From: Natronococcus sp. A-GB1
Lineage (GTDB): Archaea > Halobacteriota > Halobacteria > Halobacteriales > Natrialbaceae
Assembly: GCF_029688845.1 (NCBI RefSeq)
Contig: NZ_JARUKW010000010.1
Span: 62,001-126,000 of the forward strand
Length of the DNA: 64,000 nt
Direction: 5' to 3'
Positions 1 to 7,207 of the stretch are shown here, in pieces. Below the pieces are notes generated by a model, which saw nothing but the letters and a program-made list of their open reading frames with translations, was not told where the DNA came from and did no database searches. The position numbers and the translations under genes were made by a program. How positions within the stretch are numbered: position 1 is the stretch's first letter; the number at the start of each line of letters is the position of its first letter.

Positions 1-984
1 GAAGAGATCCTCTCGTCGGCCGACGAGCGCGATGCGGACCTGATTGCGATGGGGACGACCGGTCGCGGCGGACTCGGCCGATTCCTGCTGGGCAGCGTCG
101 CCGAGCAGACGCTTCGGGAGTCGCCCGTCCCGGTCGCGACCGTCCACGAAGAGACATCCCTCGAAGACGAGTTCGAACGCGTCCTGGTACCGACCGACGG
201 GAGCCACAGCGCGGCGACCGCCCTCGAGCACGCCGTCGACCTCGCAGTCGAAACGGGGGCCCGACTCCACGTCGTTCACGTCAGTGACGAGGGAGACGTC
301 GACGGAACCGAGACGATCGACCTCTCGAGCGACGACGAACTCGGCCTCGAACCGGTCGACGACGCGCTCGAGCGACTGCGCGAGTCGCCGCTGGAGACCG
401 TCGACGTCTCGGTTCCCGACGGTCGAGTCGACCAGGAGATTCTGTCGGTCGCGGCCACGCACGACGCAGACTGCGTCGTGATGGGGACCCACGGCGAGAC
501 CGGCTTGCGGCGATACCTCCTCGGGAGTTCGACCGAGCGGGTCGTCCGCTTTGCCGGCGTGCCGGTGATCGGAGTCAGTGCTCCTCGGACCGAGGCCGCA
601 ACCGTCGAGTACCTCGACTATCGGGTCGTCGACGAACGAGGGTGGGCGCTCGAGGACGACAACCTCCTCGAGCGCGCTGCGGACGCCGGTCTCGACGAGA
701 CGGCACACGGCACCTTCGAGGTGTCGCGCGACGAGTACGTCCTCGACGCGGCCGAGGTGGCCGGTCACGACTGGCCGTTTCACTGCCGGGCCGGCGGCTG
801 CGTGAACTGTACCGCCGTGCTGCTCGAGGGGGGACTCGAGATGGACGTCCAGCGAAGTCTCTCCGAGGAAGAAGTGGAGAACCACGACATGCGACTGACC
901 TGCGTCGCGACGCCGACGAGTGACTCGATCGCGCTCGTCTACAACGCCAAGTACCTCGACCGGCTTCAGGACCGCGTCGTCTGA
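1..984 (+). CDS. UspA-UspA-halophilic 2Fe-2S ferredoxin fusion (5' end outside window)
   Basis: The reading frame is open from the first base, so the gene starts to the left of the window; 327 residues are visible. Residues 1-50 are the C-terminal half of a universal stress protein domain with the nucleotide-binding signature GTTGRGGLGRFLLGS. Residues 58-190 are a second UspA domain (GTHGETGLRRYLLGS). Residues 200-327 match a complete halophilic plant-type [2Fe-2S] ferredoxin, including the acidic insertion typical of haloarchaea; the cluster ligands are Cys262, Cys267, Cys270 and Cys301. The protein is presumably cytosolic. The fusion suggests electron transfer coupled to a stress or nucleotide-sensing module (inference). 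Domain identity is very clear. Confidence 0.93.
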   Translation, partial: EEILSSADERDADLIAMGTTGRGGLGRFLLGSVAEQTLRESPVPVATVHEETSLEDEFERVLVPTDGSHSAATALEHAVDLAVETGARLHVVHVSDEGDVDGTETIDLSSDDELGLEPVDDALERLRESPLETVDVSVPDGRVDQEILSVAATHDADCVVMGTHGETGLRRYLLGSSTERVVRFAGVPVIGVSAPRTEAATVEYLDYRVVDERGWALEDDNLLERAADAGLDETAHGTFEVSRDEYVLDAAEVAGHDWPFHCRAGGCVNCTAVLLEGGLEMDVQRSLSEEEVENHDMRLTCVATPTSDSIALVYNAKYLDRLQDRVV

Positions 985-1182
985 CTGACTCGGCATAACC
1001 ATACCACCGTGGATCTCACGTCGCGCTGTCACCTACTTCGGGCTGGTAGTGGGGACTGCTCCCGCGATTAACGTCGTGGGCGTCCCTCGCTGAAGGTGAG
1101 GCCCACGTCTGCCGAGAGAGGATTCGGAATGCCACTCTGCACGCGACCGTGAGGGACGGGAACAGTTTTATCTGAGTGATCG

Positions 1183-1204
1183 GTGTCCGTTCGGCAACGG
1201 ACAC
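1183..1204. promoter_or_regulatory. 9-bp perfect inverted repeat upstream of the ferric-reductase-like gene
   Basis: GTGTCCGTT and AACGGACAC are exact reverse complements separated by CGGC. The repeat ends 16 bp before the ATG at 1221 and lies 10-15 bp downstream of a TATA-like AGTTTTATCT at about 1163-1172. It therefore covers the expected transcription start and could be an operator or a leader hairpin. Confidence 0.5.
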
Positions 1205-1220
1205 GTGATATTGAGGTGTC

Positions 1221-1870
1221 ATGACATCTGATACTAACAACGAGCTCACCCATCATCTGGGCGTAGCGATCGGCAGCATCGTCGTGGCGGTTCTGCTGTG
1301 GGGCATCGGATACCGCGGCCAGCGAGTCGTCGCTGCCGTTCCCTTTTTCATCCTGTTTGTCGTACTGGTTATCGGCCCGCTGGTCCGTATCAGGCCGTCG
1401 ATCAGGCGTCGGTTTTCCGGGAACTTCCCCGTGAACTGGCGATCGGAACTGGGGATCTGGTTTGCGATCTGGTCGGTCGTCCACGTACTGTTCGTCTTCT
1501 GGGCACGCGACTGGGACGTCATCGGCTATCTCGTCGACATGAGTCCATGGGCGTTCGGTGCCAGCGTGGCCGTCCTCATCGCGATCGTGCTGGCGTTTAC
1601 GTCCAACAACAGAGCCTACGACTACCTCGAACCGAAAGCCCCGAAGTGGCACCAGAGCCACGGCACGTACGTCATCTTCTGGCTCGTGGCCGTCCACGGC
1701 TACGATCGAGCGAACCTCCGACCGTACGAAGAGATGGGGTTCCCTCGGACGATCCGCTCCACCTGATTTACCTCGCGATGATCGTCATCGTCGTCGCCCT
1801 CCACGTGGTCGCGTTCATAGCGGTCGTCTCCGAGTACCGGAAGACCGGCGAGTATCCACCGGACCTGTAG
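1221..1870 (+). pseudogene. Ferric-reductase-like transmembrane protein, frameshifted near 1745
   Basis: From ATG 1221 the frame encodes several membrane helices and the haem-ligating pattern of ferric reductase-like/YedZ-MsrQ domains (PF01794 type): NWRSELGIWFAIWSVVHVLF, then SNNRAYDYLE, then HQSHGTYVIFWLVAVH. The frame stops at 1766 after GFPRTIRST. The -1 frame, however, continues from about 1740 through PSDDPLHLIYLAMIVIV into a last hydrophobic helix and ends at 1870 with EYRKTGEYPPDL. One missing base in or near 1735-1750 (GGGG/CCC runs) explains this. The gene is either disrupted or carries a sequencing error. It would normally pass electrons across the membrane through two b-type haems. 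Confidence 0.75.
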
Positions 1871-1877
1871 CCCTCGC

Positions 1878-3248
1878 TCAGAACAACCGCCTCGAGTCGA
1901 CCTCGATGCCGCGCTCGAGGAGCCCGATCGTGTAGATGCTCCCCTCGCTCGCGCGCCGGGACAGTGCCGTGCTGATGAGACAGGCGATCACGAGCGGCGG
2001 AACGATCCGGACGTCGCCGGTCAGTTCGTACACGACGACGATCGCCGTCAGTGGTGCGTGTGACGCGCCAGCGAAGACAGCGCCCATACCGACGGCAGCG
2101 TAGGTCGTCGGCTCGGCGACGGGTACGGGAACCGTCTCGTTCAGTAGCGTCCCGTAGACCGTGCCGGTCATCGCGCCGACGTAGAGCGCGGGTGCGAAGA
2201 TACCGCCAGAACCGCCGCTCCCGAGTGTGAGGCTCGTTGCAACGATCTTTGCAACCCCGAGCGCGACGACGACCTCGAGGGCGAACGCACCGACGAGCGC
2301 GTCCTGGATCACCGGGTAGCCGACGCCGTAGACCTGCGGAACCGAGAGCGCGAGGACGCCGAGACAGAGTCCCCCCAGCGCCGGCTTCAGGCCGGTGGGA
2401 AGAGGGAGCCGCTCGAACCCGTTCTCGACGGCGTAGAGGGAGTTCGCGAAGGCGAGCGCCACGGCCGCGCCGACGACGCCGAGACCGACGTACGCGGCGC
2501 CCTCCCAGGGACTCTCCACCGAGATCGGCGGGACCGAGAAGATCGGATCCGGCAGGCCGACGATAACGTTCGCCGTCGCGGTCCCGACCACTGCGGCGAT
2601 CGCGATCGGTGGGACGTTCTCCCTCGTGACGCGCCCGAGCAAGACTTCCCAGGCGAAGATCATCCCGCCGATCGGGGCGTTGAACGTCCCGCCCAGCCCT
2701 GCGCCGGCCCCGGCCGCCAGCAACACCGACGTCTGGGGATCGGGCAGGTCGAGGCGGTTGCCGACGGCGGCGCCGATCGTTCCGCCGATCTGGACGATCG
2801 GTCCCTCGCGACCGGTCGCGCCACCGGAGCCGATACAGACCGCCGACGCGACTGCCTTCGCCGGAACGATGTTCAGCGGGAGCCGTCCACGCTTCCGCTC
2901 GATCGCCTCGATCACTTCCGGCACACCCTCACCTCTCACTAGACCGCCGCCGCTGTAGCTGGCGATCAGCCCGACGAACGCACCACCGATGGCAGGTGCG
3001 AGGATCCGATAGTACCAGGGGAGATCGGCGGCGCGCTCGAGCAGCGCCGCCTGCGACGTCGCCCCGGCGAAGAACAGTGCCGTGAACCCGATCAGCAGGT
3101 ACTGGAAGGCGACGGCGCCGAGCCCGCCGGCGATCCCGACGAGGACGCCGAGAACGAACAGCCGGCCACGAAACGACGTTTCGATCCCCTCGACGAGGCG
3201 GAGGCCGACCGAGGAGAGGACGTCGGAGAGGATACGGATTGGGGACAT
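1878..3248 (-). CDS. ClC-family chloride channel or H+/Cl- antiporter
   Basis: The 456-residue polytopic membrane protein carries the ClC selectivity-filter motifs: GSGGATGREGP at about 140-150, with the gating glutamate in GREGP (Glu148), and GSGGSGGIFAPALYVG in the second half (G-I-F-x-P type). TFNAPIGGMIFAWEV matches the helix that holds the internal proton glutamate in ClC exchangers, so H+-coupled exchange is possible. It has no C-terminal CBS domains. The ATG at 3248 follows an AT-poor leader, and the 3' end is only 8 bp from the end of the convergent ferric-reductase-like gene. Family assignment is secure; channel versus antiporter is not decided. Confidence 0.92.
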   Translation of the reverse strand: MSPIRILSDVLSSVGLRLVEGIETSFRGRLFVLGVLVGIAGGLGAVAFQYLLIGFTALFFAGATSQAALLERAADLPWYYRILAPAIGGAFVGLIASYSGGGLVRGEGVPEVIEAIERKRGRLPLNIVPAKAVASAVCIGSGGATGREGPIVQIGGTIGAAVGNRLDLPDPQTSVLLAAGAGAGLGGTFNAPIGGMIFAWEVLLGRVTRENVPPIAIAAVVGTATANVIVGLPDPIFSVPPISVESPWEGAAYVGLGVVGAAVALAFANSLYAVENGFERLPLPTGLKPALGGLCLGVLALSVPQVYGVGYPVIQDALVGAFALEVVVALGVAKIVATSLTLGSGGSGGIFAPALYVGAMTGTVYGTLLNETVPVPVAEPTTYAAVGMGAVFAGASHAPLTAIVVVYELTGDVRIVPPLVIACLISTALSRRASEGSIYTIGLLERGIEVDSRRLF

Positions 3249-3443
3249 ACTGGCGCGGCTACGCGCTGGAATCTGCGGCCGCGGAACCCTTTACAACGAC
3301 CGCGGGAATGAAACCCGAACCTACACTCGCCGTCGGAAGACGTTCACTCGAGATAACTGGTTTCGAACGCCGTCCGGTCAGCCGACGTGACTTTGCTCTC
3401 AGTGTCAACACACGTTCATTATCCGGTCGGTGGAACCTGCCGT

Positions 3444-3560
3444 ATGTCCAGCGGAACGTACGGCGTCGAGATGGACGATGAGGAGGTGGCGACGTTCCTC
3501 GAGAGCCAGGGCGTCGGGACGCTCCACGAATTCTCCTCGGCCGAAGAGCCCTGGCCGGCG
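3444..3560 (+). pseudogene. 5' remnant of a pyridoxamine 5'-phosphate oxidase (FMN-binding split-barrel) family gene
   Basis: From ATG 3444 the translation MSSGTYGVEMDDEEVATFLE, followed by SQGVGTLHEFSSAEEPW, looks like the start of a haloarchaeal pyridoxamine-oxidase-family flavoprotein, in which an acidic helix leads to G-x-G-x-L and then an EEP(Y/W) strand. After about residue 37 the frame runs antisense through the neighbouring ric gene and no longer resembles the family, stopping at 3674. The core barrel is missing. I read this as a 3'-truncated gene whose end was lost in the same event that truncated ric. The N-terminal resemblance is short, so the family call is tentative. Confidence 0.5.
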
Positions 3561-3574
3561 GGACTGTTCGCGGC

Positions 3575-3940
3575 CTACTCGAAGATCGCCTCGAGTTCGG
3601 GATGGGCGTCGCCGTGGACGCGGGCGACCTTGCGGACGGTCCGCTCGAGGGATAGGAGTTCGGCGCGCAGGTAGTCGTGGTGGGTTTCGACGACGTCGTC
3701 GACGAGTTCGGTGATCGACGCCTCGGCCGGAGCGAGTTCGTCGGTCGAATCGGTCGTTGCCAGTCGCTCGAGGACGGCCTCGACCTCGAGGCCGTTCTCC
3801 TCGCCGGCCCGCCGCAGTGAGGTGTCGCCGCCACAGCAGTAGTCGATACCGAGCGATTCGAAGACGGCCGCGAACTCGGAATGGTCGCCGACGAGCCGTC
3901 CGAGCGGGGCTTCGGGGTCGATCGTTGTGGTCGTGGTCAT
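3575..3940 (-). CDS. Truncated RIC/ScdA-type iron-sulfur cluster repair protein (DUF542 + partial hemerythrin)
   Basis: ATG 3940 gives MTTTTTIDPEAPLGRLVGDH and then the DUF542 hallmark LGIDYCCGGDTSLRRA (Cys35-Cys36 in CCGG). This leads into a di-iron hemerythrin-like helix with HHDYLRAEL (His87-88) and VARVHGDAH (His109). RIC proteins normally have about 220 residues, with further helices bearing the remaining iron ligands. Here translation stops at residue 121 just after HPELEAIFE, so the last His/Glu ligands are absent. It would be expected to repair Fe-S clusters after nitrosative or oxidative damage, but is probably non-functional or altered. It faces a truncated convergent gene at 3444-3560. 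Confidence 0.78.
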   Translation of the reverse strand: MTTTTTIDPEAPLGRLVGDHSEFAAVFESLGIDYCCGGDTSLRRAGEENGLEVEAVLERLATTDSTDELAPAEASITELVDDVVETHHDYLRAELLSLERTVRKVARVHGDAHPELEAIFE

Positions 3941-4147
3941 AGTAGTGGGATCCGTTCGTCCGCGTTGTACGTAGCCCGTCCATCCGCTCGTCGAAGCCGC
4001 TTCTCCCGAATAGGTTCGCCTCGGAGACGACCGATCGTGAACGTGCGTTGCTTGGCGGCCGTTCGACCGGTATCGTTGTTCGGGCCGAATCCCAGCGACT
4101 GGGGCTAACGACCCTTTCTTATACCAATAGCCGACGTACTGTCGCGT

Positions 4148-4573
4148 ATGACCGAACGCATCCTCCTCGCGTACGACGGCTCGGAGCCGTCCGAACAGGC
4201 ACTTGAGTACGCCCTCGAGACGTTTCCGGACGCCGAGATCACCGCGCTGTACGTCGTTCCGGCACCCAGAGGCTACTGGGCGTCGTTCGAGGAACCGGAA
4301 GACAGGGTTCCAAACGCCGAAAAGGCCAAAGAGCGGGGACGAAAATTCCTCGACGAGGCCAGCGAAACGGCGTCGGCACACGACCGCGAGATCGAGACCG
4401 AGATGATCATCGGCGAACCGAACCACGTCATCGTCGGCCAGGCGGTCGACGGCGAGTACGACTCCATCGTTATCGGCAGCCACGGCCGCGAGGGTGTCTC
4501 GCGGATCCTGCTGGGCAGCGTCGCGGAGACCGTCGTCCGTCGCTCGCCGACGCCGGTCGTCGTCGTTCGCTAA
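4148..4573 (+). CDS. Universal stress protein, UspA family
   Basis: The 141-residue single UspA domain begins MTERILLAYDGSEPSEQALE and ends with the ATP-binding signature GSHGREGVSRILLGS followed by the final strand SPTPVVVVR. The complete G-2x-G-9x-G(S/T) motif indicates an ATP-binding member. A TATA-like sequence (TTCTTATACC, about 4116-4125) sits about 27 bp before the ATG, which fits a leaderless transcript. It is cytosolic and its precise partner is unknown. It stands alone between a divergently oriented ric remnant and a convergent zinc-finger gene. Confidence 0.93.
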   Translation: MTERILLAYDGSEPSEQALEYALETFPDAEITALYVVPAPRGYWASFEEPEDRVPNAEKAKERGRKFLDEASETASAHDREIETEMIIGEPNHVIVGQAVDGEYDSIVIGSHGREGVSRILLGSVAETVVRRSPTPVVVVR

Positions 4574-4626
4574 CCGGTCGCGAACGCGACGACGGCCGAT
4601 CTCGAGTCCGGGTGCTCGAGGAGAGT

Positions 4627-4776
4627 TTACAACGTTCGAAACGAGGTCCCGCCGCAGGAACAGCCGCGACGCGATCCGATGGGACGGATCTCCCCGTCCT
4701 CCGAGAGCCGGGCGGCGACCGCCTTCCCACAGTTCTCACAGACCGCGGCCGTCTTCGATCGAGTATCCGTCGTCAT
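4627..4776 (-). CDS. Small CxxC zinc-finger protein (49 aa)
   Basis: ATG 4776 gives a 49-residue protein with CENCGKAVAA and RRGCSCGGTSFRTL, that is, two cysteine knuckles (CxxC and CxC) that could bind one zinc. It is too short for a catalytic role and belongs to the general class of haloarchaeal zinc-finger microproteins. An in-frame extension to 4932 exists but has no conserved look, so I chose the internal ATG. It converges with the UspA gene. Its function is unknown. Confidence 0.7.
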   Translation of the reverse strand: MTTDTRSKTAAVCENCGKAVAARLSEDGEIRPIGSRRGCSCGGTSFRTL

Positions 4777-5066
4777 TACCGGTTCCGATGGCCTTGATTG
4801 TGTTAAGCCGACCGAGAAGGCGACCGTAGTGACGAGGCTGCCGTTACGGCAGTAACAACAGCAGCCCTTCCGATTCGCGATCGAACCGTTCTCGCGTCGA
4901 GGCACCGTCACGGTACGTGTCGGGAGAGCCACTGATGCAACGATAGCCGGATCGGCTGCCCGAGCACGGGAGAGTCCCGATCGACGAAACCCATCCTTCG
5001 ACCCGGACGAGGACGTGACGATCCGTCCGCCAGTAACTTAATCGGGAAGCCCGAACAGTGACACTC

Positions 5067-5486
5067 ATGGAACCCGAGTCGTTCTTCCACGTCGCGATCA
5101 AGGTCGAGGAGCCGGAGTCCGCCGCGGAGTTCTACCGCGAGCACCTGGACGCAGAGATCCTCGAGCGTCGCCGAGCGGCGGAGTCGGACGACCAGTTCGC
5201 CGTCGACGCGGTCGTCCTCGGCATCGCCGACAAGCGCGTCTACCTCTTCGATAAAGCGCCCTACGAGGCCGCGGGGCTCGTCGAGGAGCAGCCGCTCGGC
5301 TTCCTTCACTTCGGCTACGTCGTCGAGGACGGCATCGAGGAGACGTTCGCGCGACTGGCCGACGACGGCGTCGAAATTGTCATGGAGCCCGCGGTCTACG
5401 GCGACAAGCGAATCGCCTTCTTCGTCGCGCCCGGCGACGTACGGATCGAACTCATCGAGTACCTCGAGAACGACTCGAGCGAGTAG
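5067..5486 (+). CDS. VOC/glyoxalase-family protein
   Basis: The 139-residue vicinal-oxygen-chelate fold has paired beta-alpha-beta-beta-beta units: MEPESFFHVAIKVEEPESAA, then LHFGYVVEDGIEETFARL, then VAPGDVRIELIEYLE. Candidate metal ligands are the His of FFHVAI, the His of LHFGYV and the Glu of RIELIEY. An in-frame GTG three codons upstream (5058) is an alternative start; ATG 5067 fits a leaderless mRNA from the AACTTAATCG box at about 5035. The substrate is not evident, and dioxygenase, glyoxalase and resistance proteins share this fold. Confidence 0.85.
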   Translation: MEPESFFHVAIKVEEPESAAEFYREHLDAEILERRRAAESDDQFAVDAVVLGIADKRVYLFDKAPYEAAGLVEEQPLGFLHFGYVVEDGIEETFARLADDGVEIVMEPAVYGDKRIAFFVAPGDVRIELIEYLENDSSE

Positions 5487-5524
5487 GCCGATCCCTTTTG
5501 CCGTCGCCGCGCGAACGCGACTCC

Positions 5525-5980
5525 ATGGATGCCGACGACTTCGACCACGATGCTCACATGCACGACGCGCTCGAACTCGCCCGCGAGGCCGCCACTCGAG
5601 GGGATCGACCGTTCGGCAGCGTCCTCGTCCGCGACGACGAAGTCGTCATGTCCGAGTCGAACCGCGTAGTGACCGAAGACGACGTTCGCCGCCACCCCGA
5701 GCTCCATCTCGCCTACCGCGCGTGTCGGGAGCTCGAGCCCGAGGATCGAGCCGAGACGGTCATGTACACCAGCACGGAGCCGTGTCCGATGTGTGCCGGC
5801 GGGATGATCCGTGCGGGGTTCGATCGGGCCGTCTACAGCGTCGGCGGCGACGAGATCTGCGAGTTCACCGGCCACGAGCCGCCGGTTCGCGCGGCGACGA
5901 TTCTCGAGGACGTCACCGACGTCGTCGGACCTGTGCTGAACGAGGAGGGTCGGCGGGTCCACGAAACCTTCGACTGGTGA
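5525..5980 (+). CDS. Zinc-dependent nucleoside/nucleobase deaminase (CMP/dCMP deaminase superfamily)
   Basis: The 151-residue protein carries the deaminase zinc site as HPE (His57, Glu59 as proton shuttle) and PCPMC (Cys87 and Cys90), followed by AGGMIRAGFDRAVY. Size and motif spacing match the guanine deaminase/TadA-like branch. It starts at ATG 5525, 38 bp after the VOC gene, so the two may be co-transcribed. It would convert a purine or pyrimidine base by hydrolytic deamination. The HPE in place of the usual HAE is seen in some archaeal members. Exact substrate unknown. Confidence 0.87.
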   Translation: MDADDFDHDAHMHDALELAREAATRGDRPFGSVLVRDDEVVMSESNRVVTEDDVRRHPELHLAYRACRELEPEDRAETVMYTSTEPCPMCAGGMIRAGFDRAVYSVGGDEICEFTGHEPPVRAATILEDVTDVVGPVLNEEGRRVHETFDW

Positions 5981-6412
5981 GCGACGGGAGACTGACCGTC
6001 GACGGGACTGACCGTTGATTTCGGTCGCCTTCCGATCGTATCCGGCGTCCGTTCTCCCGTGATCGGTGTCTCTCGACTCAGCCTCCTTCGAAATCTGCTT
6101 AACGCTTTAATCTTGGTAAGAAATCTAAGACTCTTATATTAGACTCTCACCTAAGTTAGTAAGGTAACTTTGCCGCCGATACCGAAGACTCGCTACGCGA
6201 CGATGCGTCCCTTCTATCTCCCCAAATATCTCCTTTCCGACGTATCGCGTATCAGCGTCCGTTCCGTCTCGGGAGGCTCACCCGGAGGATTCGTGTTCCA
6301 ACGACGAACCGGGCTCAACGCGCAGGCCGTGACGATCGAGTTCGCGGACGTGATCACGACTCCGCCCGCGGCGGTCGGAACAGGCAAGTCGTCCCGACCG
6401 ACAGTTCGAGGC
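5981..6412. other. 432-bp intergenic region with an AT-rich promoter and a 6-bp inverted repeat
   Basis: No convincing gene. An in-frame TTG-initiated extension of the downstream SDR (from 6170) has an unusual composition and no conserved motifs. An AT-rich block at 6096-6170 contains TATA-like TTATATTA near 6134. The inverted repeat AAGTTA-GTAAGG-TAACTT lies at 6153-6170, where transcription would start. This predicts a long (about 245-nt) leader before the GTG at 6413. Confidence 0.5.
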
Positions 6413-7141
6413 GTGCCAGCCACAGTCGTCACCGGATCGTCCAGAGGTATCGGGAAGGCAATCGCGCTTCGGTTCGCCGACGACGGCTACGACGTCGCTG
6501 TCAACTACCGCTCAAGCGAGGACGCCGCCGAACGGGTTGCCGATGAGATCCGCGACCGGGGCCAGGAAGCGATCGTCGTCGGAGCCGACGTCTCGGATTC
6601 CGATGCTGCAGCCCGGTTGGTCGACGCCGCAGCCGACGCGTTCGGCGGGATAGATCACGTCGTCAACAACGCCGGAATCGACCAGCACGTCCGGACCGAA
6701 GATCTCGAGCCCGACGATTTCGATCGGATCATGGACGTCAACGTCAACTCGGCGTTCAACGTCACGAAGGCAGCGCTTCCCTATCTCCGGGAGTCGGCCG
6801 ACGAGCCGTCGGTGACGAAGGTCTCCTCGATTCTCGCCCACACGGGTGCGGCGATCGAGTGCCACTACGCCTCCTCGAAGGGAGCGCTGCTCTCGCTGAC
6901 CCGGAGCCACGCGTCGGATTTCGCTCCCGAGATTCGCGTGAACGCGGTCGCGCCGGGCCACGTCGAGACGGACATGACGAGCGACCGAACGCCCGACGAA
7001 AAGCGCGAGGAGCTGGCGGCGATCCCCGTCGATCGGTACGGTCGGCCCGAGGATATCGCCGAGGCGGTCGCCTACCTTCGCGACGCCACGTTCGTCACGG
7101 GCGAGACGCTGAACGTAAACGGCGGCGAGCGAATGGGGTAA
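6413..7141 (+). CDS. Short-chain dehydrogenase/reductase (FabG-like)
   Basis: From GTG 6413 the 242-residue protein has the classical SDR layout: cofactor loop TGSSRGIG (7-14), NNAG (85-88), and the Ser-Tyr-Lys set with YASSK (Tyr152, Lys156), ending in the VTGETLNVNGGERMG C-terminus of FabG-type enzymes. It is expected to reduce a 3-ketoacyl or similar carbonyl using NAD(P)H in the cytosol. The GTG start is chosen because homology begins at PATVVTGSSRG; an upstream in-frame TTG adds 81 unlikely residues. It converges with an aminotransferase gene. Confidence 0.9.
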   Translation: MPATVVTGSSRGIGKAIALRFADDGYDVAVNYRSSEDAAERVADEIRDRGQEAIVVGADVSDSDAAARLVDAAADAFGGIDHVVNNAGIDQHVRTEDLEPDDFDRIMDVNVNSAFNVTKAALPYLRESADEPSVTKVSSILAHTGAAIECHYASSKGALLSLTRSHASDFAPEIRVNAVAPGHVETDMTSDRTPDEKREELAAIPVDRYGRPEDIAEAVAYLRDATFVTGETLNVNGGERMG

Positions 7142-7207
7142 TAAGTAGCCACTGAACGTCGGTGCCACCCGATCGCACGAGGCTGTGCAATCGGTGTGCA
7201 AACAGTT

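Noticed and set aside
4838-4852. Hairpin CTGCCGT-T-ACGGCAG as an intrinsic terminator
   Set aside because: No T tract follows on either strand and archaeal termination does not depend on such hairpins; the one-base loop also makes it a poor RNA structure.
6170-6412. N-terminal extension of the SDR protein
   Set aside because: Its residues are not acidic and hold no conserved motif, and the SDR fold starts right at PATVVTGSSRG.
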